From the NCBI GenBank assembly GCA_934474025.1, contig CAKSMF010000001.1, positions 496,001 to 560,000 on the forward strand: a stretch of 64,000 bases of DNA. Reading direction: 5' to 3'. The DNA comes from an uncultured Ruminococcus sp. GTDB lineage: Bacteria; Bacillota; Clostridia; Oscillospirales; Ruminococcaceae. Under the pieces are notes generated by a model. That model was not told the DNA's origin and ran no database searches. It saw only the letters and a list, made by a program, of their open reading frames with translations. Shown piece after piece: positions 8,077 to 16,134 of this stretch. The number at the start of each line of letters is the position of its first letter. Positions within the stretch are counted from its first letter, which is position 1. Both the position numbers and the translations under genes were made by a program.

Positions 8077-8703
8077 TTATCTGTTGTCAACGTTTTCAGG
8101 GTAAAGGTCATGGTGAGAAAGTCTTTCCCATGCGAGTTTTTCCCATTTTGTATCAGGTCTGCCATAGTTGCAGTAAGGGTCAATTGATATTCCGCCTCTT
8201 GGAAGGAATTTTCCCCATACTTCAATGTATTTCGGATTCATAAGTTTTATAAGGTCTTTCATGATGATGTTTACGCAGTCTTCATGAAAGTCCCCATGAT
8301 TGCGGAAACTGAAAAGGTAAAGTTTAAGTGATTTGCTTTCAACCATTTTTTTACCTGGAACATACGAAATATATATTGTTGCAAAATCCGGTTGTCCTGT
8401 AATGGGGCAAAGGCTTGTAAATTCAGGACAGTTGAATTTTACGAAATAGTCATTTTCAGGGTGTTTGTTGTTGAAAGTTTCGAGTACTTCCGGAGCGTAA
8501 TCAGTAGCATATTTTGTGTTTTTACTGCCAAGATTCTGTAAACCCTCATCGGAACGTACAGTATCTTTTCTGGGTTTCGGGGAAACTTTTTTTGATTCGG
8601 GAGCTTTTTTTTCTTCATTCAAAAATCCCTCTGTACCGGATTTTATGCCGTCGATTACCTCATCAAATATTTTTTTCATTCCGTTCTGAAAATCCATATC
8701 CAT
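8077..8703 (-). CDS. queF: NADPH-dependent preQ0 reductase (7-cyano-7-deazaguanine reductase)
   Basis: QueF reduces preQ0 to preQ1, the last free-base step of queuosine precursor synthesis. The catalytic Cys is in 'FTSLCPITGQPDFATIYI' and the catalytic Asp in 'GDFHEDCVNI', with 'NYGRPDTKWE' near the C-terminus. The single-domain core of about 150 residues is preceded by about 60 residues rich in Lys, Pro and Ser that the usual short QueF lacks. AGGAGG lies 9 nt upstream of the chosen ATG, so the extension is probably translated. It is the last gene of the que cluster, 33 nt after queC. Confidence 0.93.
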   Translation of the reverse strand: MDMDFQNGMKKIFDEVIDGIKSGTEGFLNEEKKAPESKKVSPKPRKDTVRSDEGLQNLGSKNTKYATDYAPEVLETFNNKHPENDYFVKFNCPEFTSLCPITGQPDFATIYISYVPGKKMVESKSLKLYLFSFRNHGDFHEDCVNIIMKDLIKLMNPKYIEVWGKFLPRGGISIDPYCNYGRPDTKWEKLAWERLSHHDLYPENVDNR

Positions 8704-8736
8704 AGTAATATCCTCCTGTATTAATATTATTTCAAA

Positions 8737-9417
8737 TTATTTCATAAGGGGGTCTGTAACGCCGTTAGCTTCAAAAGCCTTTATTCTGTCACGGCAAGTT
8801 CCGCAAACGCCACAAGGTTTGTCGTGTCCCTCGTAACAACTCCATGTGAGTTCGTATGGGACACCTAATTCAAGCCCTTTTTTCACAACGTCCGCTTTGG
8901 TAAGATTAACGAATGGTGCAACAATTTCAAGTTGTTGACCGCTTCCGAGATATATAGCTTTGTTCATAGCTTCATTGAAAGCTGATGAACAATCCGGATA
9001 AGCATTGCCTGCGGAATCATCGCTGTGAGCTCCGTAATAAATAACTGAACAGTCATTAGAAAGTGCTATACTTGATGCAGAAGCAAGGAAAAGTCCGTTT
9101 CTGAATGGCACATATGTTGAGACAGGTTTTCCATTAGTTTTTTTAAGCTGTTCTGCGTAAGTTTCCTGCGGTATCTCATCATCTGAACCGGACAGTAAAG
9201 AACAGTTTGAATCCGCAAATATTAAGGCAAGGTCAAGAGTTTTAAGTTTTACGCCATAGTATTTTGCAATTTTTTCAGAACATTTAATTTCTTTATCGTG
9301 TTTCTGACCATAATAAACAGACAATGCTATAACGTTTTCTGCACCATATTTGTCAACTGCCATAGCAAGACAAGTTGTGCTGTCAACTCCTCCGCTGAAT
9401 AAAACAAGTGCTTTCAT
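8737..9417 (-). CDS. queC: 7-cyano-7-deazaguanine synthase
   Basis: QueC converts 7-carboxy-7-deazaguanine to preQ0 with ATP and ammonia. The 226-residue protein has the PP-loop 'LFSGGVDSTTC' at about 6-16 and the zinc-binding Cys cluster 'CYEGHDKPCGVCGTCRDR' near the C-terminus. It carries the AGGAGG-type ribosome binding site expected of an operon gene and stands 158 nt after folE, so the cluster may have a weak internal break here. Confidence 0.95.
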   Translation of the reverse strand: MKALVLFSGGVDSTTCLAMAVDKYGAENVIALSVYYGQKHDKEIKCSEKIAKYYGVKLKTLDLALIFADSNCSLLSGSDDEIPQETYAEQLKKTNGKPVSTYVPFRNGLFLASASSIALSNDCSVIYYGAHSDDSAGNAYPDCSSAFNEAMNKAIYLGSGQQLEIVAPFVNLTKADVVKKGLELGVPYELTWSCYEGHDKPCGVCGTCRDRIKAFEANGVTDPLMK

Positions 9418-9575
9418 TAAAAAAATCCTCCTTTTAGTATCATATTCCTTGAGTACTTGGTTGAATTTATATCATTTTCCGGAATAATATTTTATAAATA
9501 TTCCGATAGTATACTTTTTAAAACAATTATCATATAATAATTGTAATTATTTACTATTTTTTTCAGAAATATATA
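9418..9575 (-). other. folE-queC intercistronic region with two AT-rich hairpins
   Basis: No gene is visible in this gap. On the minus strand it holds ACAATTA ... TAATTGT followed by TTTT, then CGGAATA ... TATTCCG. The first could attenuate transcription after folE; neither is a convincing strong terminator. I did not find a consensus promoter for queC. Confidence 0.45.
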
Positions 9576-10136
9576 TCAGTCAAGCAATTCCTGTAAATCC
9601 TTTTGAGTTTTAAACATACCGCAATAAGTTCTTGTTTCGGTTCTTGATGACGGATTTTTAATGCCTCTTGCAGTCATACAGCTATGTGAACCGACAATTT
9701 TTACGCCAACGTCCAATGAACCAGTAGCTTCGGAAATAATTTCAGCTATATCACGTCCAAGGCGTTCCTGTAACTGAAGTCTTTTAGATGCCATATCACA
9801 TATACGTGCAATTTTGCTAAGACCTATTACACGACCTTTTGGAACATATGCAACACTGACATTCATGTCATACATGAGAGCCATGTGGTGTTCGCAATAG
9901 CTGAAAACTGTTATATCTTTCATGACAACTGCTGTCTGTGAATTAGTTTCCACTGCATCAAAAGTTTTTCCAAACATCTGGGCAATATCATGATTAGAAT
10001 ATGCTATTCCCTCAAATACTTCTTCAAACATTCCGGCTACACGTCTGGGAGTTTCCTTTAATCCCTCACGGTCAGGATTTTCGCCAATAGCTTTTAAAAG
10101 TCCTCTTATATGATACTCGATAGCTTTTTTGTCCAT
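9576..10136 (-). CDS. folE: GTP cyclohydrolase I
   Basis: FolE opens GTP to 7,8-dihydroneopterin triphosphate, the entry step for both folate and queuosine precursors. The 186-residue protein has 'ENPDREGLKETPRRVAGMFE' near the N-terminus, 'YCEHHMALMYDMNVSVAYVP' with the zinc Cys and His, 'GLSKIARICD' and 'SHSCMTARG' with the second zinc Cys. It sits between queE and queC, so its job here is probably to supply QueD's substrate. Confidence 0.96.
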   Translation of the reverse strand: MDKKAIEYHIRGLLKAIGENPDREGLKETPRRVAGMFEEVFEGIAYSNHDIAQMFGKTFDAVETNSQTAVVMKDITVFSYCEHHMALMYDMNVSVAYVPKGRVIGLSKIARICDMASKRLQLQERLGRDIAEIISEATGSLDVGVKIVGSHSCMTARGIKNPSSRTETRTYCGMFKTQKDLQELLD

Positions 10137-10139
10137 TAG

Positions 10140-10799
10140 TCACACACCTTTCATATCCGGATTCCATATAAATTTATGCATTTGCAGTTGTAACCGGATT
10201 TTATTAATTCTTTTTTCTTTCATGAAGTCAACTATTTCAGCCGGAGTTATCTTACCAAAAACTGCACTGAAATAAACTGTACACTTTTCAGTTAAAGAAA
10301 ACTTTTTTGTTATTTCAAGAGCTTTTTCCAAATCTTTACTACTTCCGGCAACAAATTTCACAACATCATTTTCAGAAAGATATTTATAATTTTCAGTAAG
10401 CATCATATTTTCCATATTGCTTGACGGTAATTTATAATCAAGTGTGAAATCCGGTCTGTATTTGCTTTGTGAAAGTTCGCATATGGAAATACTTCCGTTA
10501 GTTTCTATTTCGACATTGTGACCGGCTGATATAAGTTTTTCAATAAGTTTATGAATATTCGTCTGTAATAATGGTTCACCGCCTGTAAGTGTAACATTTG
10601 TAACACCAGTACTGTCAATATAATTCAAAATATCGTCTGCTGTCATCATTTCAGCATGACATTCATCGGAATTTGCCCATGATGTATCACAATATGAACA
10701 TCTTAAATTACATTTGCGAAAACGCACGAATACTGCAAGTTCACCGGCTTTTTTGCCTTCACCGTTTATGCTTACGAATTTTTCCGCCACTGGAAACAT
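10140..10799 (-). CDS. queE: 7-carboxy-7-deazaguanine synthase (radical SAM)
   Basis: QueE rearranges 6-carboxytetrahydropterin to 7-carboxy-7-deazaguanine using a [4Fe-4S] cluster and SAM. The cluster motif is 'CNLRCSYCDTSWA' (about 30-42), the compact radical SAM core fits 219 residues, and 'VTLTGGEPLLQ' is the GGE motif for SAM binding. Its ATG shares one base with the queD stop codon (TAATG), indicating coupled translation. Confidence 0.95.
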   Translation of the reverse strand: MFPVAEKFVSINGEGKKAGELAVFVRFRKCNLRCSYCDTSWANSDECHAEMMTADDILNYIDSTGVTNVTLTGGEPLLQTNIHKLIEKLISAGHNVEIETNGSISICELSQSKYRPDFTLDYKLPSSNMENMMLTENYKYLSENDVVKFVAGSSKDLEKALEITKKFSLTEKCTVYFSAVFGKITPAEIVDFMKEKRINKIRLQLQMHKFIWNPDMKGV

Positions 10800-11233
10800 T
10801 ATATATCCCCCTTGTAAACGGCACAGTTATCCGGAGTTTCATAAACTGTAACATCTGCTATATTAACAAGATTTCCGAAACGTACAGAGAGAATTTCATA
10901 GAAATGTTTTGCGAAATTTTCAGCGGTAGGTCTAAAATTGACTTCAATAAGTCTGAAATCCTCACTGTTAAGGGCATCAATGGTTGACGGTTTAAGAGAA
11001 CCGCTTTCGTAAATTAATGCATGGTCAAATTCATCAGCAAGATTGCGTACACCTTTTTTAATGTCACCAAAATCAATTAACATACCTTTTTGTGTTCCGG
11101 ATTGCTGTAACTCCTGTCCGTGTATGCGTACTTCAATAGTCCACCTGTGACCATGAATATTTTTGCATTTTCCGTCATATCCTGCAAGAAAGTGAGCACT
11201 GTCAAATGATGCGGAAGTTTTTAAGTAATACAT
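10799..11233 (-). CDS. queD: 6-carboxytetrahydropterin synthase
   Basis: QueD converts dihydroneopterin triphosphate to 6-carboxytetrahydropterin. The 144-residue protein has zinc-binding His in 'SFDSAHFL' and 'NIHGHRWTIEV', the catalytic Cys in 'DGKCKNIHGH', and 'EFDHALIYE'. It is the first gene of the queD-queE-folE-queC-queF cluster and is preceded by a 134-nt structured leader with its own promoter. Confidence 0.95.
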   Translation of the reverse strand: MYYLKTSASFDSAHFLAGYDGKCKNIHGHRWTIEVRIHGQELQQSGTQKGMLIDFGDIKKGVRNLADEFDHALIYESGSLKPSTIDALNSEDFRLIEVNFRPTAENFAKHFYEILSVRFGNLVNIADVTVYETPDNCAVYKGDI

Positions 11234-11367
11234 ATAAAAATCCCTTCTTTAGATAAAAAATGCAGTCGGAAAAAAACAACCAACTGCATTATGTAATCAA
11301 ATATAATTAATAATGCCCGTAGTTTTATTTAGAGACAGGATGGTGCAAATGAACTGTCTGTTTGAAT
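11234..11367 (-). promoter_or_regulatory. queD leader: candidate preQ1-type riboswitch with terminator switch
   Basis: The transcribed leader of the que operon has three parts: an upstream hairpin AGACAG (11359-11354) / CTGTCT (11338-11333) with a 15-nt loop containing TTC and CACC elements reminiscent of preQ1-I aptamers, an A-rich tail, then mutually exclusive antiterminator and terminator hairpins. Position and architecture fit ligand-controlled attenuation of a preQ1 pathway. I could not fit the pseudoknot pairing of the known preQ1-I consensus, so the class is unassigned. Confidence 0.6.
11259..11290 (-). terminator. leader terminator upstream of queD
   Basis: On the minus strand an 11-bp stem, AATGCAGTTGG (11290-11280) with CCGACTGCATT (11269-11259, one G-U pair), is followed directly by TTTT. 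It lies before queD, so it is a conditional terminator. Its 5' arm overlaps the 3' arm of an alternative hairpin, GCATTAT (11316-11310) / ATAATGC (11292-11286), so the two cannot form together. Confidence 0.85.
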
Positions 11368-11396
11368 AGTATATCATATATTATTCTGAAAGTCAA
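11368..11396 (-). promoter_or_regulatory. sigma-A-like promoter of que operon
   Basis: Minus-strand TTGACT (11396-11391), 17-nt spacer, TATACT (11373-11368), placing the transcript start just upstream of the candidate riboswitch. Confidence 0.85.
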
Positions 11397-11412
11397 TACT
11401 AATTGTTTTGAT

Positions 11413-12618
11413 TTATGCTGTAACCTGTGCTGGTTTTTCGTCCGATTTGTACAGAAGTTTAAGAAGAATAGGAGTTGCTACTGATGAAACTATTATAAGC
11501 AGGATAACACAAGCAAAATACTTTGAATCAAGCATACCAACTGAAAGTCCCTTTTGTGCAACTATCAATGCTACTTCACCTCTTGTCATCATACCAACAC
11601 CGACTTTTAAGCTATCTTTAAAGCTGTATTTCATAAGTTTGGCAGTAACACCGCAACCAATTACTTTAGTGATAAGAGCAACAATTACGAATCCTATTGA
11701 GAAGAAGATAAGTTCCTTTGAAAAACCTCCGAGTTCAGTTTTCAGACCGATACTTGCAAAGAATACAGGTCCGAAGAGCATATATGAATTTATATCTACT
11801 TTACGTGCAATGTAATCTGAATCCTTGAGACTGCAAAGAATAAGTCCGGCAACATAAGCACCTGTAATATCAGCTATTCCAAAAAACTCTTCTGCTGCAA
11901 ATGCCATGAACATACACATTGCAAAGCCAAGTATAGGAACTCTTCTTTGATGAGGATATTTCTTGTCTATGATTTTGAAAATATAATACATAATAAATCC
12001 TACACCAAATGCAAATAATATAAATAATCCTGTGCTTATGAGAACATCAGAGGGCTTTGAATCAGGGTTTTTAAATCCGATAACAAATGTAAGAACTATA
12101 ATACCTATAACGTCATCAATAATTGCACTGCTTAATATAAGTGTACCAATATTTTCCTTGATGTGTCCAAGTTCTTTTAACGTTTGAACAGTTATTCCGA
12201 CAGAGGTTGCAGTCATAATTGTTCCTATGAATACTGCTCTGAAAAACTGTTCACTGCCGACTGCTCCAAATCCATAGAAGCACCCATATAATATAGTTCC
12301 TCCCACCAATGGAACAAGTACTCCTACACAAGCGACTATTAAAGCTTTAACGCCTGTTTTAAGCAAATCTTTCATATTAGTTTCGAGACCGGCTGAGAAC
12401 ATCAGCATTACTACACCTATTTCAGATAGTAATGACAAATAGTCAGAACCAGCATAATCAGCACCGCCCATTATTCCTAAACAGCTTGGACCTATAATCA
12501 GACCGGCAATTATTTCACCGACAACCTGTGGAGCTTTGAGTTTTTGTGCAAGGAGTCCGAAGAGTTTAGCAGATACAATTATTATTGCTAAATCCCTGAA
12601 AAATGTTATTCTGTCCAT
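11413..12618 (-). CDS. cation:proton antiporter (CPA2/KefB-type)
   Basis: An integral membrane exchanger with about 12 hydrophobic segments. The N-terminal 'LKAPQVVGEIIAGLIIGPS' is typical of monovalent cation:proton antiporter-2 proteins. The inner 'LILSSAIIDDVIGIIVL' contains the adjacent Asp pair that binds ions in this fold, and 'MMTRGEVALIVAQKG' follows near the C-terminus. There is no C-terminal TrkA-N domain. The ATG at 12618 is preferred because AAAGGAAA lies about 10 nt upstream; a GTG nine nt earlier is in frame but poorly spaced. Ion specificity (Na+ or K+) cannot be read from sequence. Confidence 0.87.
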   Translation of the reverse strand: MDRITFFRDLAIIIVSAKLFGLLAQKLKAPQVVGEIIAGLIIGPSCLGIMGGADYAGSDYLSLLSEIGVVMLMFSAGLETNMKDLLKTGVKALIVACVGVLVPLVGGTILYGCFYGFGAVGSEQFFRAVFIGTIMTATSVGITVQTLKELGHIKENIGTLILSSAIIDDVIGIIVLTFVIGFKNPDSKPSDVLISTGLFILFAFGVGFIMYYIFKIIDKKYPHQRRVPILGFAMCMFMAFAAEEFFGIADITGAYVAGLILCSLKDSDYIARKVDINSYMLFGPVFFASIGLKTELGGFSKELIFFSIGFVIVALITKVIGCGVTAKLMKYSFKDSLKVGVGMMTRGEVALIVAQKGLSVGMLDSKYFACVILLIIVSSVATPILLKLLYKSDEKPAQVTA

Positions 12619-12662
12619 AAAAACCACTTTCCTTTTTTTGTAACTTTTTTATACTAGAAACT

Positions 12663-12691
12663 ATTTTAACATTTCTTTCTGGAAATTGCAA
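12663..12691 (-). promoter_or_regulatory. sigma-A-like promoter of antiporter gene
   Basis: Minus-strand TTGCAA (12691-12686), 17-nt spacer, TAAAAT (12668-12663). Confidence 0.7.
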
Positions 12692-12736
12692 CCCCTAAAC
12701 AGATTTTTTCAGATTATGTTTAAATAAATTTACTAC

Positions 12737-12765
12737 TTGAAAAAAATTTGTTATTATGTTATAAT
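12737..12765 (+). promoter_or_regulatory. sigma-A-like promoter of recombinase gene
   Basis: TTGAAA (12737-12742), 17-nt spacer, TATAAT (12760-12765), about 45 nt before the recombinase start. Confidence 0.8.
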
Positions 12766-12810
12766 TATCTCAGTTACATGAATAAAATTTTCTATACAGG
12801 GAGTGAAAAT

Positions 12811-13785
12811 ATGAATACAATAAATAGAAATCTTTGTTTTGATGAATTGAAAAATTTTCTTGATTATTGCGAAACTGTAAAAAAATTCAGTGAACACAGT
12901 TTATACAACTATTATATAGATTTGATGCTGTTTTTCAAGTATATGAAGTTCTCTAAAGGTCAAAGCAGTCCCATAGCCAAAATTGATACAATAGTAATAA
13001 CAGATATAGATGTTAATTTTCTGAAGTCTATTAATATTCAAGATATATACAAATATTTTGATTACCTGAAAATTTCCAGAAATAACAGTCAGCGTACTAT
13101 AACAAGGCGTTCAATAGTTTTAAGAGCATTTTTCAGATATCTCTATTTAACTGTTGAAATTATTGACAAAGACCCTACTGAAAAAATAGAACTTCCATTG
13201 ATAAAAAAAGAACCTCCTAAATTTATGAATGAAAGTGATTGCATAACACTTTTAAATTCAATAGATGGTGCTAATTGTGAACGTGATTATTGTATATTAG
13301 TTATATTTATAAATTGTGGAATTCGTCTTAATGAACTTGTTCTTCTTAACGAAAGTGATATAAAATCTGACGGCACTGTTACCATAAAAGGCAGAAACAA
13401 CACTTCACGAACGATTTATTTTAATCAGGCGTGTATGGAATCACTTGACGATTACAGAGAATTTAAAGAAAAATTCTTTGAAGGCAAAAAATATGACCGC
13501 CATGCAGTTTTTGTTGGAAAAACAGGTAAAAGACTTACGGGGAGATGGATTGAAGAAATCGTAAAGAAACGCATGCAAAATGCGGGATTCGGTGAAATGG
13601 GATTAAGTCCTAACAAACTCCGGCATACTGCTGCAACAATTATGTATCGCCGTGGAATTGACCTTAATGTAATGAAAGAAATTCTTGGTCATAAGGATAT
13701 GATTTCCACTCAGATTTATGCCGAGTCAAACGCAAACAAAATAGAAAAGGCTATGAAAAACAATTCAGTCAGCCGTAAAAAATAA
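12811..13785 (+). CDS. tyrosine recombinase/integrase, XerC/D-like
   Basis: A 324-residue site-specific recombinase with an N-terminal SAM-like DNA-binding domain and a C-terminal catalytic domain. Visible catalytic elements are 'NCGIRLNEL' (first Arg), 'LSPNKLRHTAATIMYRRG' (His-x-x-Arg region), 'ILGHKDM' (second His) and 'STQIYAE' (nucleophile Tyr). The ATG at 12811 is chosen because GGGAGTG lies 6-13 nt upstream; the frame stays open another 21 codons. No phage or transposon genes are adjacent, so this is more likely a chromosomal Xer-type enzyme than the integrase of a mobile element. Confidence 0.85.
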   Translation: MNTINRNLCFDELKNFLDYCETVKKFSEHSLYNYYIDLMLFFKYMKFSKGQSSPIAKIDTIVITDIDVNFLKSINIQDIYKYFDYLKISRNNSQRTITRRSIVLRAFFRYLYLTVEIIDKDPTEKIELPLIKKEPPKFMNESDCITLLNSIDGANCERDYCILVIFINCGIRLNELVLLNESDIKSDGTVTIKGRNNTSRTIYFNQACMESLDDYREFKEKFFEGKKYDRHAVFVGKTGKRLTGRWIEEIVKKRMQNAGFGEMGLSPNKLRHTAATIMYRRGIDLNVMKEILGHKDMISTQIYAESNANKIEKAMKNNSVSRKK

Positions 13786-13801
13786 TTAAGGAGTGTTTAT
13801 T

Positions 13802-14317
13802 ATGAACTTTTCAGAATTGGCAGAAAAAAGGTATTCAGTAAGAAAATTTTCCGACAAACAGATTGAACCCGATATTATGAATAAAATTCTTACCGCCGGA
13901 AATATTGCTCCAACAGGTTGCAACAAACAGCCACAAAGAATATATGTTGTTACAAGTCCGGAAAAACTGGAAATTCTCAATAAAGTAAGCAAATGTATTT
14001 TTGGTGCTAAAACTGTACTTGTTTTTGCTTATGATACTACAGAAGACTGGAAAAATCCTCTTGAAGAGGGAGTGCATTCCGGAGTACAGGATATATCAAT
14101 AGTTGCTACACATATAATGCTACAGGCGTGGGAACTCGGTATAGGAAGTTGCTGGGTAAACTATTTTTCACCGTCACGCCTTGAAAGTGAACTTGCTTTA
14201 CCAGAAAACGAAAAAGCAGTACTTTTAATGCCTATGGGCTATCCGGCAGATGATTCAGAACCTATTGCAATGCATTACCAGTGCAAAGAACTTTCTGAAA
14301 CAGTGCGTTTCATATAA
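13802..14317 (+). CDS. nitroreductase family protein
   Basis: A 171-residue flavin (FMN) oxidoreductase. 'LAEKRYSVRKFSDKQI' near the N-terminus is the Arg-Ser-x-Arg-x-Phe motif typical of the family; 'AGNIAPTGCNKQPQRIYVV' follows, and 'ELGIGSCWVNYF' with 'LLMPMGYPADD' lies in the C-terminal half. It is a short nitroreductase with no added ferredoxin domain. The substrate is unknown. AAGGAG lies 8 nt before the ATG at 13802. It is the second gene of a recombinase-nitroreductase-glucosaminidase unit. Confidence 0.88.
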   Translation: MNFSELAEKRYSVRKFSDKQIEPDIMNKILTAGNIAPTGCNKQPQRIYVVTSPEKLEILNKVSKCIFGAKTVLVFAYDTTEDWKNPLEEGVHSGVQDISIVATHIMLQAWELGIGSCWVNYFSPSRLESELALPENEKAVLLMPMGYPADDSEPIAMHYQCKELSETVRFI

Positions 14318-14318
14318 T

Positions 14319-14915
14319 ATGAGAAGAAAAAGATTAAAACTTCGTCCTTTGCCTAAAATAATAATATTAGTTGTTGTAATTGTTACATTTATTATATGTG
14401 GAATTTCAGCTTGTCTTAAAGATAATCAGCCCTCTGAACAAACTTACGGTCTTGACCGGAAACAACTTGACTTTATTGAAAAGTTGGGAGAGGCTTCACA
14501 GAAAAACTATAGCAAATATGGTATTCTGCCAAGTATGACTATTGCACAGGCTATACTTGAATCCGGTTGGGGAAAAAGTGAACTGTCTGCACTGTATTAT
14601 AATTTCTTCGGAATGAGGGCGGACAGTTCATACACCGGAAAAAGCGTTGTTCTAAGAACAGGTGAGGAAATCGACGGCGTTATGATTAAAATGGACGGTG
14701 AATTTCGTGCATATGATTCATTTGAAGAGGGAATAGAAGGTTATTATCAGTTTATAACAGGTTATGAAAGGTATTCGAATCTTATATGGGAAAAGGATTA
14801 TCGTACTGCCTGCTACAAAATCAAAGAGGACGGCTGGGCAACTGCAAGTAATTATTCTGAATGTCTGATAGATATTATAGAATCATATAACCTTACAAGA
14901 TTTGATTATACATAA
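14319..14915 (+). CDS. membrane-anchored N-acetylglucosaminidase (GH73/Flg_new-type)
   Basis: A 198-residue protein with a basic N-terminus (MRRKRLKLRPLPK), one membrane segment (about 14-32) and an extracellular glucosaminidase domain. 'MTIAQAILESGWGKSEL' carries the catalytic Glu of this lysozyme-like fold, and 'YYNFFGMRADSSY' and 'YRTACYKIKEDGWATASNY' are typical of the domain. It likely cuts peptidoglycan glycan strands. The ATG lies 1 nt after the nitroreductase stop with no good ribosome site of its own, so coupled translation is likely. Its last 10 nt overlap the convergent radical SAM gene. Confidence 0.85.
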   Translation: MRRKRLKLRPLPKIIILVVVIVTFIICGISACLKDNQPSEQTYGLDRKQLDFIEKLGEASQKNYSKYGILPSMTIAQAILESGWGKSELSALYYNFFGMRADSSYTGKSVVLRTGEEIDGVMIKMDGEFRAYDSFEEGIEGYYQFITGYERYSNLIWEKDYRTACYKIKEDGWATASNYSECLIDIIESYNLTRFDYT

Positions 14916-15841
14916 TATTTCCCCTGATAACTGTCAGTTTCAGCAAGCTTTTTATCTATCCCTCCTAATACTGAAATTTTATCGGCACTCCACATAGGAG
15001 CTATAAGTTTTGATTTGTCTCCGTCACCTGTAATGCGTTCTATAACGATTTCCGGTGGTAATATTTCAAGCTGTTTTACAACAATATTTATATATTCGTC
15101 TTTTGAAAGCAAATTAATATCACCGATATTATATAACCTTTCAAGAGGCGTATTTTTTATAACATGAAGCATTTGTATCTTTACGCCGTCAGGACGCATT
15201 ACAGCAAGCTGTCTGGCAGTTTCAAGCATCATTTTCGGAGTTTCGCAGGGAAGTCCGTTAATTATGTGTATGCAAGTCCTTATATTATGATTTTTCAGTT
15301 TATAGTATCCCTGCATAAAATCTTCATGACTGCAAAAACGATTTATTTTTTTGATACTTTCTTCATGAACAGTTTGCATACCAAGTTCAACAGTAAGATT
15401 AGTTTTAGTATTTATTTCGTCAAGTAATTCAAGAACGCTTTCGGGTAAACAGTCAGCTCTTGTCCCTATCGATATACCGCATACTTCCGGATACTTCAAA
15501 ACAGAAAAATATACTTCTCTTAGTTTTTCGATAGGAGCATAAGTATTTGTATTTGCCTGAAAGTATGCTATTATTGGTACTTTATTGTGCTTATCCTGAA
15601 TACGTCTGATTTCTTTTTCAAGCTGTCCGGAAACAGATAATTTACCGTCTGTAAAATAACCACTGCCACCATCACAGAATATACAACCACCTGTACCTTT
15701 AGTTCCGTCAATATTAGGACACGTAAAACCACAATCGAGAACAGCTTTGAAAATTTTATTTCCGAAAACTGTTTTGTTATGGTAATTAAGCGTATGATAG
15801 CGTTTGTTATCAAAAGAGTATTTAAATGGATTTTTTTTCAT
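14906..15841 (-). CDS. TIGR01212 family radical SAM protein (YtqA-like)
   Basis: The 311-residue protein begins 'KYSFDNKRYHTLNYHNKTVF', the family's characteristic start, followed by the cluster motif in 'DCGFTCPNIDG...GGCIFCDGG' (about 37-58). It then carries 'YFQANTNTYAPIEKLREVYF' and 'VELGMQTVHEESIKKINR', as in Elp3-like radical SAM enzymes without the acetyltransferase domain. The substrate of this family is not established. The gene converges with, and overlaps, the glucosaminidase gene by 10 nt. Confidence 0.9.
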   Translation of the reverse strand: MKKNPFKYSFDNKRYHTLNYHNKTVFGNKIFKAVLDCGFTCPNIDGTKGTGGCIFCDGGSGYFTDGKLSVSGQLEKEIRRIQDKHNKVPIIAYFQANTNTYAPIEKLREVYFSVLKYPEVCGISIGTRADCLPESVLELLDEINTKTNLTVELGMQTVHEESIKKINRFCSHEDFMQGYYKLKNHNIRTCIHIINGLPCETPKMMLETARQLAVMRPDGVKIQMLHVIKNTPLERLYNIGDINLLSKDEYINIVVKQLEILPPEIVIERITGDGDKSKLIAPMWSADKISVLGGIDKKLAETDSYQGKYYV

Positions 15842-16134
15842 AAAATAATATCACTCCTTATTTTAAAGATAGTACCATAAAAGTTATTTATTGTCAAATT
15901 GAAAATAACTATCAGTATAATGATAAAAACATTTCACTAAATATTTGTTACAATTGTACAATAAATCCGCCTTAAAAGCGTGCAATTGCACAATCTTATT
16001 TTTTTAACAGAAAACTTCTTTGACAAAACTTGCTTTTTGTGGTATAATTATTAAAAATTATTTTATAGAAATCCGATGTTGTCCGGCAGAATTTTCCACT
16101 GCTCTGACTTTACGGATGTCGGAAAGGAAATGCA
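15842..16134. other. intergenic region upstream of the minD-like gene
   Basis: No gene is visible. The region holds a perfect 12-bp palindrome GTGCAATTGCAC (15980-15991), a looser palindromic stretch around the CAATTG at 15951-15956, a strong promoter and an approximately 80-nt leader in which CCGA near 16073 can pair with TCGG just before the ribosome site. The palindrome just upstream of the -35 box is a candidate regulator site. Confidence 0.5.
16020..16048 (+). promoter_or_regulatory. sigma-A-like promoter of minD-like gene
   Basis: TTGACA (16020-16025), 17-nt spacer, TATAAT (16043-16048); consensus in both boxes. Confidence 0.88.

Noticed and set aside
12811..13785. Integrated element marked by the tyrosine recombinase
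   Set aside because: No flanking direct repeats, phage or transfer genes, and the neighbours are ordinary chromosomal genes in the same codon style.
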